Counted from the stretch's first letter, positions 17,655 through 27,092 are shown. The stretch: DNA of 64,000 bases from Actibacterium sp. (GCA_016278325.1 JADQCB010000034.1:1-64000), one strand, 5' to 3'. Notes: generated from the sequence alone by a model not told the origin. A program made the numbers and translations.

Positions 17655-18923
17655 GTGACAGCGGCATTGATAGCAGACGAACAGCAGACCGACCCTGCCA
17701 CCGGGCAGGCACGCTGCGTGTTGCTGGTCGATGACAGCCGGTTGCAGCGGCGTATCCTGCGGGTGCTGCTTGAAAAGTGGGGCTATCGTATCGTCGAGGC
17801 GGATTCCGGGAAGAATGCGTTGAAGATCTGCCGGCGCCGGCATGTCGATTTCATCATAAGCGACTGGATGATGCCCGGCATGAACGGCTTGCAGTTCTGC
17901 GCCGAATTCCGGGCGTTGAAACGCGAGAATTATGGCTATTTCATCCTGCTCACCTCGAAATCCGAAACGCGCGAGGTGGTGCACGGGCTGGAAATGGGGG
18001 CGGACGATTTCCTTGCCAAGCCGGTCAATGCCAGCGAACTGCGCGCGCGCCTGCTGGCCGGAGAGCGCGTGCTGGGCATGGAGGACGAGCTCAGCCGGAA
18101 GAACCGGATGATCGGGGCGGCGCTGGATGAATTGCAGGGGCTTTACGACACCATCGACCGCGACCTGATGCAGGCGCGCAAGATCCAGGAATCGCTGGTT
18201 CCCGAACGGCTCTGCCAGTTCGATCACGGCCGGGTTTCGATGCTGATTCAGCCCTGCGGGCATGTCGGCGGTGACCTCGTCGGCATGTTTTCCGTCAGCC
18301 CGACGCGATTGGGATTCTATAATATCGACGTCTCGGGGCATGGGGTGACATCGGCGTTGATGGCCGCGCGCCTGGCGGGGTATCTCAGCGCGCGGTTCAT
18401 GGACCAGAACATCGCGGTTCAGCGCGACAAGGACGGGTTCCACACGCTGCGACCGCCCGAACAGGTGGCGCAGATCCTCAACGCGCGGCTTCTGGCCGAT
18501 AGCGGGATCGAGGAATATTTCACGATGGCCTACGGCATCGCCGACCTGGAAACCGGGATCGTGAACCTGGTCCAGGCGGGCCATCCGCACCCGGCCATTC
18601 AGCGTGCCGATGGCGGCGTGGAATTCGTCGGCGAGGGCGGCCTGCCGCTCGGGCTGTTGCCGGGCGCGCGGCATCAAAGCTTCGAGGTCGGGCTGAACCC
18701 GGGCGATCGCCTGTTGCTCTATTCCGATGGTTTCGTCGAGGCGCCGTGCGGCAATGGCAAGCTACTGGGCGAGGCCGGCCTTGCCGCCATGCTGGAACAT
18801 GCCGCCGGGATCGACGGGCCGGACCTGCTGGATCATCTTTTTCGCCGGCTCGTGGCCACCGGCGAAGGCGTGGCGCATGGCGACGACGTATCGGCCCTGC
18901 TTCTGGAATATCATCGGGATTGA
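17655..18923 (+). CDS. Receiver-PP2C (SpoIIE/RsbU-type) phosphatase, RbaY-like
   Basis: This 422-residue protein has an N-terminal receiver domain (acid pair D26-D27, phospho-acceptor D70 in SDWMMPG, a lysine in AKPV near 121). A helical linker follows, then a PP2C-type phosphatase domain from about 190 with GGDLVG, DVSGHG and a C-terminal HGDDVSALLLE carrying metal-binding aspartates. Architecture matches RbaY of Rhodobacter capsulatus, which acts in a partner-switch affecting gene transfer agent release. No RbaV/RbaW genes lie in the window. GTG start. It is divergent from the Hpt gene. Confidence 0.85.
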   Translation: MTAALIADEQQTDPATGQARCVLLVDDSRLQRRILRVLLEKWGYRIVEADSGKNALKICRRRHVDFIISDWMMPGMNGLQFCAEFRALKRENYGYFILLTSKSETREVVHGLEMGADDFLAKPVNASELRARLLAGERVLGMEDELSRKNRMIGAALDELQGLYDTIDRDLMQARKIQESLVPERLCQFDHGRVSMLIQPCGHVGGDLVGMFSVSPTRLGFYNIDVSGHGVTSALMAARLAGYLSARFMDQNIAVQRDKDGFHTLRPPEQVAQILNARLLADSGIEEYFTMAYGIADLETGIVNLVQAGHPHPAIQRADGGVEFVGEGGLPLGLLPGARHQSFEVGLNPGDRLLLYSDGFVEAPCGNGKLLGEAGLAAMLEHAAGIDGPDLLDHLFRRLVATGEGVAHGDDVSALLLEYHRD

Positions 18924-19366
18924 CCGGCCGGCATCTTCAGCCGCGCGACGAAATACCGGTCGCCGTCGTTCCCGAGACACCGGGCGGCAGTGTCGGCCGG
19001 CATCCAGATCGCCCTATGTCCGGGTTCGGACGCGGGGCCATGCGGTCGCACCGGATGCGCCAGGTAGATGGTGCACAGCTTTTCCGCCCATAGATCGTAT
19101 TCCGGCATGAAGGTGAAGCGGCGAAAGGCCCCCAGCCGCCGCCGCGGGGCGATGCGCCATCCGGTTTCCTCCAACACCTCGCGATGCAGCGCAGCCAGGG
19201 GCGATTCGCCGGGGTCGATGCCGCCGCCGGGCAATTGAAACTCGGGTGTGGGGTCGGCCTGGTGGGTCAGCAACAGATCCCTGCCGCGCGGCAGAACCGC
19301 GTAAACGCCCGGTCGCAGGCGATAGCGCCGGCCGCGCTCTGGCGGGTCTCCGAATCGCCGGATCAT
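18911..19366 (-). CDS. NUDIX hydrolase
   Basis: This 151-residue pyrophosphohydrolase has a complete Nudix box (GGIDPGESPLAALHREVLEE followed by TGW) at about 48-70. The substrate is a nucleoside diphosphate linked to another group and cannot be specified. Its 3' end overlaps the convergent phosphatase gene by 13 bp. It is divergent from hslO. The N-terminus is Arg-rich and unremarkable. Confidence 0.88.
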   Translation of the reverse strand: MIRRFGDPPERGRRYRLRPGVYAVLPRGRDLLLTHQADPTPEFQLPGGGIDPGESPLAALHREVLEETGWRIAPRRRLGAFRRFTFMPEYDLWAEKLCTIYLAHPVRPHGPASEPGHRAIWMPADTAARCLGNDGDRYFVARLKMPAGQSR

Positions 19367-19441
19367 GCTGCCCCCTTGGTCTGCCGGTTGTCGCGCCTAT
19401 ATGAACGCGATATGCCAAGTTCAGGCACGCAAGGAAACCCC

Positions 19442-20449
19442 ATGACTCTCGGATCAAGAATCGCCTGGGACGATACCGTCCTGCCATTTCAACTCGACCG
19501 CAGCGATATCCGCGGCCGGGTGGCGCGGCTTGACGGGGTTCTGGACAGGGTTCTGGCACAGCATGACTATCCCCCGGTGATCGAGGCGCTGGTGGCCGAG
19601 GCCACGTTGTTGACCGCATTGATCGGCCAGACGATCAAGCTGCGCTGGAAACTGTCGTTGCAGATTCGCGGTGACGGGCCTGCACGGCTGATCGCGACGG
19701 ATTATTACGGGCCGACGCGCGATGGCGCGCCGGCGAAGATCCGCGCCTATGCCAGTTTCGACGCGGATCGTCTGGACCCTGCCGCGGATCCATTCGAACA
19801 GATCGGCAGCGGTTTTTTCGCGATCCTGATCGACCAGGGCCAGGGCATGACCCCGTATCAGGGGATCACGCCGCTGTCCGGCACCTCGCTGGCGGCCTGC
19901 GCCGAGACCTATTTCGCCCAGTCCGAACAATTGCCGACTCGTTTCGCGCTCGGCTCCGGCCGGTCGCGGATGCCGGGCCAGCCCGAGCATTGGCGCGGCG
20001 GCGGCGTGATGTTGCAGCACATGCCCAAGGCATCGCCGCATGTGGCGGACCGGGGCGGCAGCGGTGCGGCCGGATTGCTGAGCGCCGGCGACATGCTGTC
20101 GGACGATGATGCAGAGAACTGGATCCGGGCCAACATGCTGCTCGACACCGTCGAGGAGATGGAGCTTGTCGGCCCCAAAGTGCATCCGACCGACCTGCTG
20201 GTGCGGCTGTTTCACGAGGAATCGCCGCGCGTTTTCGACCCGCAGACTGTCAAGTTCGGCTGCACCTGTTCCGAGGATCGCGTGCGCCAGAGCCTGTCGA
20301 TCTATTCGGCGAAGGATATCGCCTATATGACCACGGATTCGGGCATCGTGACCGCCGATTGCCAGTTCTGCGGCGCGCATTACGAGCTGGACCCCAACAC
20401 GCTGGGCTTCGAGGCAACGGAGGCGCCGGGTGACGACGCCGGGGAATGA
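19442..20449 (+). CDS. hslO: Redox-regulated chaperone Hsp33
   Basis: This 335-residue holdase binds unfolding proteins when its zinc centre is oxidised. The C-terminal zinc cysteines are visible as CTC in FGCTCSEDR and CQFC, in the CxC...CxxC arrangement that acts as the redox switch. The start MTLGSRIAWDDTVLPFQL matches alphaproteobacterial Hsp33. The gene overlaps the next NUDIX gene by 20 bp and forms an operon with it and cca. Confidence 0.95.
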   Translation: MTLGSRIAWDDTVLPFQLDRSDIRGRVARLDGVLDRVLAQHDYPPVIEALVAEATLLTALIGQTIKLRWKLSLQIRGDGPARLIATDYYGPTRDGAPAKIRAYASFDADRLDPAADPFEQIGSGFFAILIDQGQGMTPYQGITPLSGTSLAACAETYFAQSEQLPTRFALGSGRSRMPGQPEHWRGGGVMLQHMPKASPHVADRGGSGAAGLLSAGDMLSDDDAENWIRANMLLDTVEEMELVGPKVHPTDLLVRLFHEESPRVFDPQTVKFGCTCSEDRVRQSLSIYSAKDIAYMTTDSGIVTADCQFCGAHYELDPNTLGFEATEAPGDDAGE

Positions 20450-21044
20450 TCTGTTCTTGCGCCTGGCGCGGGCGCTGGCCGGCACCGGCGGCGCCTCTTC
20501 GGATTTCGACCTCAATCCGGATACCGTTCTGCCGCCGGGCCGCAAACTGCGCCCGGCCGGGGTTCTGATCGGGCTGATCGAGCGGCCCGGTGGCGCCCAT
20601 CTGGTGCTGACCAAGCGCTCCTCGCGGCTGAAGCATCATCCCGGCCAGATCGCTTTTCCCGGCGGCAAGCAGGAGGCGGGCGATGACGGCCCGGTGGGCG
20701 CGGCGCTGCGCGAAACCGCCGAAGAGATCGGCCTGGCCAGCGACAAGGTCGAGGTGATGGGAATCCTGCCGGTGCATGAGACGGTGACCGGGTTCAACAT
20801 CACCCCCGTTCTGGGCCGGATCAGGGCCGAATTCACGCCGGTTCCGGAGGCCGGCGAGGTTGACGAGATCTTTACCGTTCCATTCGCGCATGTCGCCGAC
20901 CGGGCGCGCTATTCGGTCCAGTCGCGCATGTGGCGGGGGGCGCCGCGCCATTATTACACGGTGCCTTATGGTCCCTATTATATCTGGGGCGCGACGGCGC
21001 GGATCCTGCGCGGATTGGCCGACCGGCTGGAATGCGCGCAATGA
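20430..21044 (+). CDS. NudL-like CoA pyrophosphatase (NUDIX)
   Basis: This 204-residue NUDIX enzyme resembles CoA-diphosphatases, which cleave CoA into phosphopantetheine and 3',5'-ADP. The Nudix box is GGKQEAGDDGPVGAALRETA then EEIGL, preceded by the LTKRSSRLKHHPGQIAFPGG stretch characteristic of the NudL group. GTG start inside hslO. The stop overlaps the cca start as ATGA, implying translational coupling. Confidence 0.88.
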   Translation: MTTPGNDLFLRLARALAGTGGASSDFDLNPDTVLPPGRKLRPAGVLIGLIERPGGAHLVLTKRSSRLKHHPGQIAFPGGKQEAGDDGPVGAALRETAEEIGLASDKVEVMGILPVHETVTGFNITPVLGRIRAEFTPVPEAGEVDEIFTVPFAHVADRARYSVQSRMWRGAPRHYYTVPYGPYYIWGATARILRGLADRLECAQ

Positions 21045-22189
21045 GGATCGAGGCCCCCTGGATCCGTCGCCCCGAGACGCAGGCCGTCTGCGCGATGCTG
21101 ACCGGGGCCGGCTTTCAGGCATTGTTCGTCGGCGGCTGCGTGCGCAACGCGCTGTTGCATGCGCCGGTCACCGATATCGACATTTCCACCGACGCGCCCC
21201 CCGAAACCGTGATTGCGCTGGCCGAAAAGGCAGGGCTGCACCCGGTGCCCACGGGGATCGAGCATGGCACGATCACGGTGGTGTCGGGGCATGTCCCGCA
21301 TGAAGTGACGACCTTTCGCCGGGATGTGGAAACCGATGGGCGCCGGGCGGTGATTGCCTATGCCGCCCGCCCCGAGGAAGATGCCCATCGCCGCGATTTC
21401 ACGATGAACGCCCTGTTCGCCACCCCCGATGGAAAGATCCTCGACCCGCTCGGCGGGCTGGCCGATCTGCGCGCGCGGCGGGTGCGCTTCATCGACGATG
21501 CGACGGCGCGGATCCGCGAGGATTTCCTGCGCATCCTGCGGTTCTTCAGGTTCCATGCCTGGTATGGCGATCCGGAGGCGGGGCTCGATCCGGACGGCCT
21601 GGCCGCCTGCGCCGGGAACGCGGCCGGAATCGAGACGCTTTCGCGAGAGCGAATCGGGGCCGAGATGAAAAAGCTTCTTGCCGCGCCGGACCCGGCCCCA
21701 AGCGTCGCGGCAATGGCCCGGGCCGGGGTTCTGGCCCATGCCTTGCCCGGGGCCGATGCCACCGCCCTGGCACCCTTGATCCATCACGAGGCCGAAACCG
21801 GGGTGGAGCCCGAGCCGATCCGGCGCCTTGCCGCGCTGGGCGGGCAGGATGTGCCCGGGGCGCTGCGGCTCAGCCGTGACGAGGCGCGCCGGCTGGCGCA
21901 ATTGCGCGACGGGGTCGGGCTTGATCTGGGGGCTGCCGGGCTGGGGTATCGTCTGGGCTTTGCGCCGGCGCGCGATATCGTGCTGCTGCGCGCGGCCCTG
22001 ATCGAAACCCGGGTCCCGGCGGGGTGGCAGGCCGAGGCAAGGCGCGGCGCGGCGGCGGTCTTCCCGGTGCGGGCGGCTGACCTGATGCCTGGATTGCAGG
22101 GCCCGGCGCTGGGCGCGAAGCTCAAGGAGCTTGAGGCACGCTGGATCGAGTCGGATTTTGAAATGACGAAAGAACAGCTTCTGGCTTGA
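21041..22189 (+). CDS. cca: CCA tRNA nucleotidyltransferase / poly(A) polymerase family
   Basis: This 382-residue class II nucleotidyltransferase adds or repairs the CCA end of tRNAs. The polymerase core shows FVGGCVRN (the family usually has GGxVRD), the catalytic DIDIS carboxylates, and RRDFTMNAL. RIREDFLRILRFFRFHAWYG marks the neck domain. In an organism whose tRNA-Leu already encodes CCA, repair may be its main role. It is coupled to the upstream NUDIX gene. Confidence 0.94.
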   Translation: MRIEAPWIRRPETQAVCAMLTGAGFQALFVGGCVRNALLHAPVTDIDISTDAPPETVIALAEKAGLHPVPTGIEHGTITVVSGHVPHEVTTFRRDVETDGRRAVIAYAARPEEDAHRRDFTMNALFATPDGKILDPLGGLADLRARRVRFIDDATARIREDFLRILRFFRFHAWYGDPEAGLDPDGLAACAGNAAGIETLSRERIGAEMKKLLAAPDPAPSVAAMARAGVLAHALPGADATALAPLIHHEAETGVEPEPIRRLAALGGQDVPGALRLSRDEARRLAQLRDGVGLDLGAAGLGYRLGFAPARDIVLLRAALIETRVPAGWQAEARRGAAAVFPVRAADLMPGLQGPALGAKLKELEARWIESDFEMTKEQLLA

Positions 22190-22215
22190 CGTGGCGTGCA
22201 TCCCGCGCTCTAAAA

Positions 22216-22234
22216 AGGTCAGCCTTATGGACCT
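22216..22234. repeat. Short inverted repeat before the lysE-family start
   Basis: AGGTC-N9-GACCT lies seven bases upstream of the ATG at 22241. No clear ribosome binding site is visible there. The repeat could be an operator or a small hairpin limiting initiation. It is short enough to be chance. Confidence 0.3.
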
Positions 22235-22240
22235 AAATAA

Positions 22241-22837
22241 ATGCCCATCGAATCCCTGATCGCGCTGGTCGCGCTGACCGCGACCGCAGCCTGGACGCCC
22301 GGGCCGAACAATGCGCTCGTGGCGAATTCGGCGGTGCAGTTCGGTTTGCGCCGCACGGTGCCGCATATCCTGGGCATCACGCTGGGTTTTGCATTCATGA
22401 TGCTGATGGTCGGGCTCGTGCTGGCACAGGTTTTCGCCAACAGCGCGGTCCTGCGCGAGGGTCTGCGGCTGCTGGGGGCGGCATTGTTGCTGTGGATCGC
22501 CTGGAAAGTGGCGTTTTCCGGCGGGATAGGCACGGCCAGAGAGGAGCCACGCCCGTTCAGCTTTCTCGAGGCCGCAGGGTTTCAATGGATCAACCCCAAG
22601 GCCTGGTCCTTTTCCATCGCTCTGACCTCGCAGTTCATTTCGCCCGATCGCTGGCTTGTCACCGGCGCGATCGTGGCGGGGGTGACGATTCTGGTCTCGC
22701 TCGCCTCGGCTTCGAGCTGGGCGCTGGCCGGGCGGGCGATCACCCGCTGGATCACCACGGATGATCGCCTGCGGTGGTTCAATTTCGCGATGGGCGCCCT
22801 GATCGCGGCCTGCGTGGTGCTGCTGTTCCTCGACTGA
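22241..22837 (+). CDS. LysE/RhtB-family amino-acid exporter
   Basis: This 198-residue inner-membrane protein has about six hydrophobic segments. The family signature TPGPNNALVANSAVQFGLRR is near the N-terminus, and FQWINPKAW lies in the middle. Members export amino acids or their analogues. The substrate is not determinable. The gene lies between cca and an ABC exporter. No regulator is adjacent. Confidence 0.9.
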   Translation: MPIESLIALVALTATAAWTPGPNNALVANSAVQFGLRRTVPHILGITLGFAFMMLMVGLVLAQVFANSAVLREGLRLLGAALLLWIAWKVAFSGGIGTAREEPRPFSFLEAAGFQWINPKAWSFSIALTSQFISPDRWLVTGAIVAGVTILVSLASASSWALAGRAITRWITTDDRLRWFNFAMGALIAACVVLLFLD

Positions 22838-22918
22838 GGCGGCCCGCGGCCCTATATCGGCAGCACGGACCGAAAGGCCCGGCACCATGCCCCACCCGTT
22901 CGATTTTCCGATGCGAAG

Positions 22919-24760
22919 ATGCGCGCAATGAACATTTCGGCACTGATCGATGCCTTCCGGCCCGCCGAGGGGCCGCCGCCGCGCCGCCTTGGGGCGTTCT
23001 TCCGCTGGGCCCTTGTCGGGGCGTGGCCGGTTCTGATCGCCTCGGCGCTGCTGTCGGCGCTTGCCGGCTCGATGGAGGTGGTGTCGGCCCTGATCCTGGG
23101 CATCATCATCGACACCGCGCTGGCCGCCGGCCCGGAAGCGTTTTTTGCCGATCACTGGGGCCTGATCCTTGGTTTCGTTGCCTTCTTCGTCATCGTCCGG
23201 CCGGTGATCTTCGGCATCAACTCGGCCAGCAACACCATCGTGGTGTCGCCCAACGTGTCGATGCTGGCCCTGTCGCGCCTGCACCGCTGGACCATGGGGC
23301 AGGCGGTGACATTTTTCGATGACGACTTTGCCGGCCGGATCGCGCAAAAGCAGATGCAGACCTCGCGCGCGCTGACCGATGTGGTGGTCGAGGCGAACAA
23401 CACGATGGCCTATGCGCTGGCGTCGCTGATCGGCTCGGGCGCGCTGCTGCTGACGATCGACTGGCGCATCGCGCTGGCGCTGATGATCTGGCTGGCGATC
23501 TACCTGGCACTGATCCGCGGGTTCCTGCCGCGTATCCGCGAACGGGCGGCGGCGCGGGCCGGGGCGCGCTCGACCGTGTCGGGGCAGGTGGTGGACACGA
23601 TCACCAATATCAAGACGGTCAAGCTGTTCGCCCATGCCGCGCATGAGGATCAAGCCGCGCTCAACGCGATGGGCAGCTACCGTGCCCGGGCGCTGGAGTT
23701 CGGCCATATCTCGACCTGGTTCCGCTTCTGGCTGATGGCGGTGGCCGGGGTTCTGCCGGTGCTGCTGATCGGCGGCACGCTGCTGCTCTGGGCGCAGGGG
23801 GCGGCCACGGCAGGCAATATCGCCGCGGCCGGCACCATCGCGATCCGCATCGCGCAGATGACCGGCTGGGTCAGCTTCACGCTGATGGGGCTTTATTCCA
23901 ATATCGGCGAGGTCGAGAACGGGATGCAGACCCTCACGCCCCCTTACACGTTGTCCGATGCGTCGGATGCGCGGGACCTGCCCGCGGTCAGCGGCGAGAT
24001 CCTGTTCGACAAGGTCAGCTTCGCCTATGGGCGCAAGTCGGGCGGCATCGAGAATGTCTCGTTGCAGATCCACGCGGGCGAGAAGCTGGGCATCGTCGGC
24101 GCCTCGGGGGCGGGAAAGTCGACGCTGGTGGCCTTGCTGCTGCGCCTGTATGACACCGAAGCCGGGCGGATCCTGATCGACGGGCAGGACATCGCCGAGG
24201 TGACACAGGAAAGCCTGCGGCGCCAGATCGGGATGGTCACGCAGGAAACCGCGATGTTCAACCGCTCGGCGCGGGAGAACATCCTTTACGGCCGACCGGA
24301 GGCAAGCGATGAAGAGGTCATCGCCGCGGCCCGACAAGCCGAAGCGCATGACTTCATCCTCGATCTGGCCGACCACAAGGGCCGCACCGGGTATGACGCG
24401 CAACTGGGCGAACGCGGCGTGAAACTTTCCGGCGGACAGCGACAGCGGATCGCGCTGGCGCGCGCCTTCCTGAAGGATGCGCCGATCCTGGTGCTGGACG
24501 AGGCCACCAGCGCGCTGGATTCCGAGGTCGAGGCGTCGATCCAGGACGCGCTGAAGCGGGTGATGCAGGGCAAGACGGTGCTGGCCATCGCGCATCGCCT
24601 GTCGACGCTGGTGCAGATGGACCGGATCGTGGTGCTGGACGCGGGCCATGTGGTGGAATCGGGCACGCATGAAGAGCTTTTGCAGCAGCGCGGCCTCTAC
24701 TGGCGCTATTGGGAACGGCAGTCGGGCGGCTTCATCGGGGCGAAGGACGCGGCAGAGTGA
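22919..24760 (+). CDS. ABC exporter, fused membrane and ATPase domains
   Basis: This 613-residue half-transporter has a six-helix membrane domain (about 20-350) followed by an ATPase domain. The ATPase motifs are Walker A GASGAGKST near 393-401, signature LSGGQRQR near 502, Walker B ILVLDEATSALD, and the H-loop AIAHRLS. It should act as a homodimer exporting lipid or a hydrophobic compound. The first ATG is used, and a second one three codons later is equally possible. The stop overlaps the next gene by 4 bp. Confidence 0.93.
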   Translation: MRAMNISALIDAFRPAEGPPPRRLGAFFRWALVGAWPVLIASALLSALAGSMEVVSALILGIIIDTALAAGPEAFFADHWGLILGFVAFFVIVRPVIFGINSASNTIVVSPNVSMLALSRLHRWTMGQAVTFFDDDFAGRIAQKQMQTSRALTDVVVEANNTMAYALASLIGSGALLLTIDWRIALALMIWLAIYLALIRGFLPRIRERAAARAGARSTVSGQVVDTITNIKTVKLFAHAAHEDQAALNAMGSYRARALEFGHISTWFRFWLMAVAGVLPVLLIGGTLLLWAQGAATAGNIAAAGTIAIRIAQMTGWVSFTLMGLYSNIGEVENGMQTLTPPYTLSDASDARDLPAVSGEILFDKVSFAYGRKSGGIENVSLQIHAGEKLGIVGASGAGKSTLVALLLRLYDTEAGRILIDGQDIAEVTQESLRRQIGMVTQETAMFNRSARENILYGRPEASDEEVIAAARQAEAHDFILDLADHKGRTGYDAQLGERGVKLSGGQRQRIALARAFLKDAPILVLDEATSALDSEVEASIQDALKRVMQGKTVLAIAHRLSTLVQMDRIVVLDAGHVVESGTHEELLQQRGLYWRYWERQSGGFIGAKDAAE

Positions 24761-26016
24761 CAGTGACGATCAGGCGATTGGGCCACCAGGGCGACGGCGT
24801 GGCCGACGGCCCGGTTTTCGTGCCACAGACCCTGCCGGGTGAAACGGTCGAGGGCGAGATCAGCGAAGGCCGCATCTGCGCGCCCCGCATCCTTGCGCCA
24901 TCGCCGCACCGTGTGCGTCCCGTCTGCCGGCATTTCAAGACCTGTGGCGGCTGCGCGGTGCAGCACGCGTCCGATGATTTCGTGGCACGATGGAAGGTCG
25001 ACGTGGTCGAAACCGCGCTTGCCGCGCAGGGCCTTTCGGCACCGATGCTGCCGATCCTGACCTCGCCGGCGGGCACTCGCCGGCGGGCGGTTCTGGCCGG
25101 GCGGCGGACCAGAAAGGGTGCGATCGTGGGTTTTCATGGCCGCGCCTCGAACACATTGGTGGAAATCCCGGATTGCCACCTCTTGCATCCGGACATCATG
25201 GCCGGGTTGCCGATGCTGCGCGGCCTGGTGCCGCTGGGGGCCTCGCGCAAGGGCGAGTTGGGGCTTTCGCTCACCCGCTCGGAGGCCGGGCTGGACCTGT
25301 CGGTGACCGGGGCACGGCCGCTGGACGGCGCGCTCTGGGCCGAGCTGGGGGCGTTCGCGCAGGCACATGACCTGGCCCGGCTGACCTGGAACGGGGAACT
25401 CGTGGTCGAGATCCGTCCGCCGGTTCAGCATTTCGGCCCGGCCGCCGTGGTCCCGCCGCCGGGGGCCTTTCTGCAGGCAACGGCCGCGGGCGAGGCGGCG
25501 CTGAGTGATGCGGTCGCGCGGGCGGTCGGGCCGGCCCGATCCGTCGCCGACCTTTTCGCCGGCTGCGGCACCTTCGCCTTGCCGCTGGCGCAGGTGGCCG
25601 ATGTGCATGCGGTCGAGGGCAACGCGGCGATGCTGCGCGCGCTCGACAGCGGATGGCGGCACACGCCCGGTCTGAAACGGGTCACGACCGAGACGCGCGA
25701 CCTGTTCCGGCGCCCGCTGCTGGCCGAGGATCTGGCCCGCTTCGAGGCGGTTGTGTTCGACCCGCCGCGGGCCGGCGCGGCGGCCCAGAGCCGGCAGATC
25801 GCGGCATCCGGTGTTGCGGTGGTGGCCGCGGTGTCGTGCAACCCGGTGACCTTTGCCCGCGATGCCGCCACCCTTGCGCAGGCCGGGTTCGGGCTGGACT
25901 GGGTGCAGGTGGTCGATCAGTTCCGCTGGTCCGCGCATGTCGAGCTGGCCGCGCGGTTTTCGCGCATCGGCGATCATCGAGGCGCTTCCATGACGGCCGG
26001 TTTCGCGCTACCATAA
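24757..26016 (+). CDS. 23S rRNA (uracil-5-)-methyltransferase family protein (RlmD/RumA-like)
   Basis: This 419-residue SAM-dependent RNA uracil-C5 methyltransferase has a short TRAM-like N-terminus. An iron-sulfur cysteine cluster CRHFKTCGGC lies at about 57-66, with a further cysteine in PDCHLL. The SAM loop is VADLFAGCGTF. FDPPRAGAA and the catalytic cysteine in VSCNPVTFARD are both present. GTG start overlaps the ABC exporter stop (GTGA). The exact target base is inferred only from the family. Confidence 0.9.
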   Translation: MTVTIRRLGHQGDGVADGPVFVPQTLPGETVEGEISEGRICAPRILAPSPHRVRPVCRHFKTCGGCAVQHASDDFVARWKVDVVETALAAQGLSAPMLPILTSPAGTRRRAVLAGRRTRKGAIVGFHGRASNTLVEIPDCHLLHPDIMAGLPMLRGLVPLGASRKGELGLSLTRSEAGLDLSVTGARPLDGALWAELGAFAQAHDLARLTWNGELVVEIRPPVQHFGPAAVVPPPGAFLQATAAGEAALSDAVARAVGPARSVADLFAGCGTFALPLAQVADVHAVEGNAAMLRALDSGWRHTPGLKRVTTETRDLFRRPLLAEDLARFEAVVFDPPRAGAAAQSRQIAASGVAVVAAVSCNPVTFARDAATLAQAGFGLDWVQVVDQFRWSAHVELAARFSRIGDHRGASMTAGFALP

Positions 26017-26040
26017 GAAAAAACGTTCGAGGCTACGGCA

Positions 26041-26547
26041 GTGAAAAAGATTTCCCGCAGGGCAATGCTGGCAGCAGGGTCTGCCTTGGCGCTTTCGGCC
26101 TGTTCGGCCGGTATGCAGGGGTATCGCGGCCCCGAGGTCACCCGCGTCGTGGTCCACAAGGGGTCGCGGCGGATGTATCTGCTGCATGGCGACAAGGTGT
26201 TGAGATCCTATCTGATCGACCTTGGCTTCGCCCCCGCTGGCCCCAAGAGGGTCGAGGGCGACGGCAAGACGCCCGAGGGGCGATATTTCATTGATCGGCG
26301 CAATCCGAACAGCGACTTCCACCTGTCGATCGGCATATCCTATCCCAATGCGCGCGACATTGCGCGGGCCAGGGCGATGGGCAAGGATCCGGGGGGCGAT
26401 ATCTTCATCCACGGCCGCGGACCGCGCATCAGCACCAAGGGCGAGATGCCCGACTGGACCGCGGGTTGCATTTCGGTCACCGACCGGGAGATAGAGGAAA
26501 TCTATGCCATGGTGTCCAATGGCACCGTGATCGACATCTATCCCTGA
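26041..26547 (+). CDS. LD-transpeptidase (YkuD), Tat-type lipoprotein
   Basis: This 168-residue envelope protein starts MKKISRRAMLAAGSALALSA and then C21, a twin-arginine signal with a lipobox. The YkuD domain follows, with HGRG and the catalytic cysteine in WTAGCISV. It should crosslink peptidoglycan between diaminopimelates or attach proteins to the wall. GTG start. It lies 24 bp after the RNA methyltransferase gene and overlaps the convergent CAP-domain gene by 10 bp. Confidence 0.9.
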   Translation: MKKISRRAMLAAGSALALSACSAGMQGYRGPEVTRVVVHKGSRRMYLLHGDKVLRSYLIDLGFAPAGPKRVEGDGKTPEGRYFIDRRNPNSDFHLSIGISYPNARDIARARAMGKDPGGDIFIHGRGPRISTKGEMPDWTAGCISVTDREIEEIYAMVSNGTVIDIYP

Positions 26548-27092
26548 TCGGGCCCGGTTCCGGTGATGACATCGGCCGGCGCGTCCGGTGTGCCGGTCAC
26601 CATGGTCCACCAGATCTTTCCGTGCGGTTCCTGGAAAAAGTCGAAGCCCATGTCGCGTGCCTTGGGGTCGAGGATCACGTTGCGGGTTCCGGGCTCTTCC
26701 ATCCAGGCGGCCAGGGTCTCGATCTCGGTCTCGTATGTCTCGGATATGTTCTCGCCAAGAAAGCGGCCCCGATATCCGGCGCGGGCCACCCGCTCCAGCG
26801 GCGAGGAGCCGTCAGAGCCGAAATGCCAGGGACGGTTCTGCACCGACATGTCGCGCGAATGCGTCGCCGCGGCCGCATTCAGGCTGGAATTCAGTTGCAG
26901 CGCCGGCGCCCCGTTCGCGGCCCGAAGGGCATTGACCGCATCGAGCATGCGATACTGGATCTCGGCCGTCTCGCCCGGGCCGATCCGATAGATCTGTTGC
27001 ACGGGCTTTCCGTCGGGGCCGAGCACGGGCGCCGGGGCACAGCCCACCAACGCGACAGTCGCAAGGAAAACGAGGGGCAGTAAACGCAACAT
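26538..27092 (-). CDS. CAP/SCP-domain lipoprotein
   Basis: This 184-residue protein has a lipoprotein signal ending at C18 (ALVGC) and a CAP domain (MLDAVNALRAANGAPALQLN, HSRDM, GENI, WMEEPGTRNVILDP, MGF). Bacterial CAP proteins of this kind are periplasmic and of largely unknown role. The position between two LD-transpeptidases suggests a link with peptidoglycan. The start is set at the lipoprotein signal, although the frame opens 14 codons earlier. Confidence 0.88.
   Translation of the reverse strand: MLRLLPLVFLATVALVGCAPAPVLGPDGKPVQQIYRIGPGETAEIQYRMLDAVNALRAANGAPALQLNSSLNAAAATHSRDMSVQNRPWHFGSDGSSPLERVARAGYRGRFLGENISETYETEIETLAAWMEEPGTRNVILDPKARDMGFDFFQEPHGKIWWTMVTGTPDAPADVITGTGPDQG

Noticed and set aside
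20978-24670. A 1230-codon minus-strand open frame
   Set aside because: It runs antisense to cca, the LysE exporter and the ABC exporter and shows no recognisable domain.
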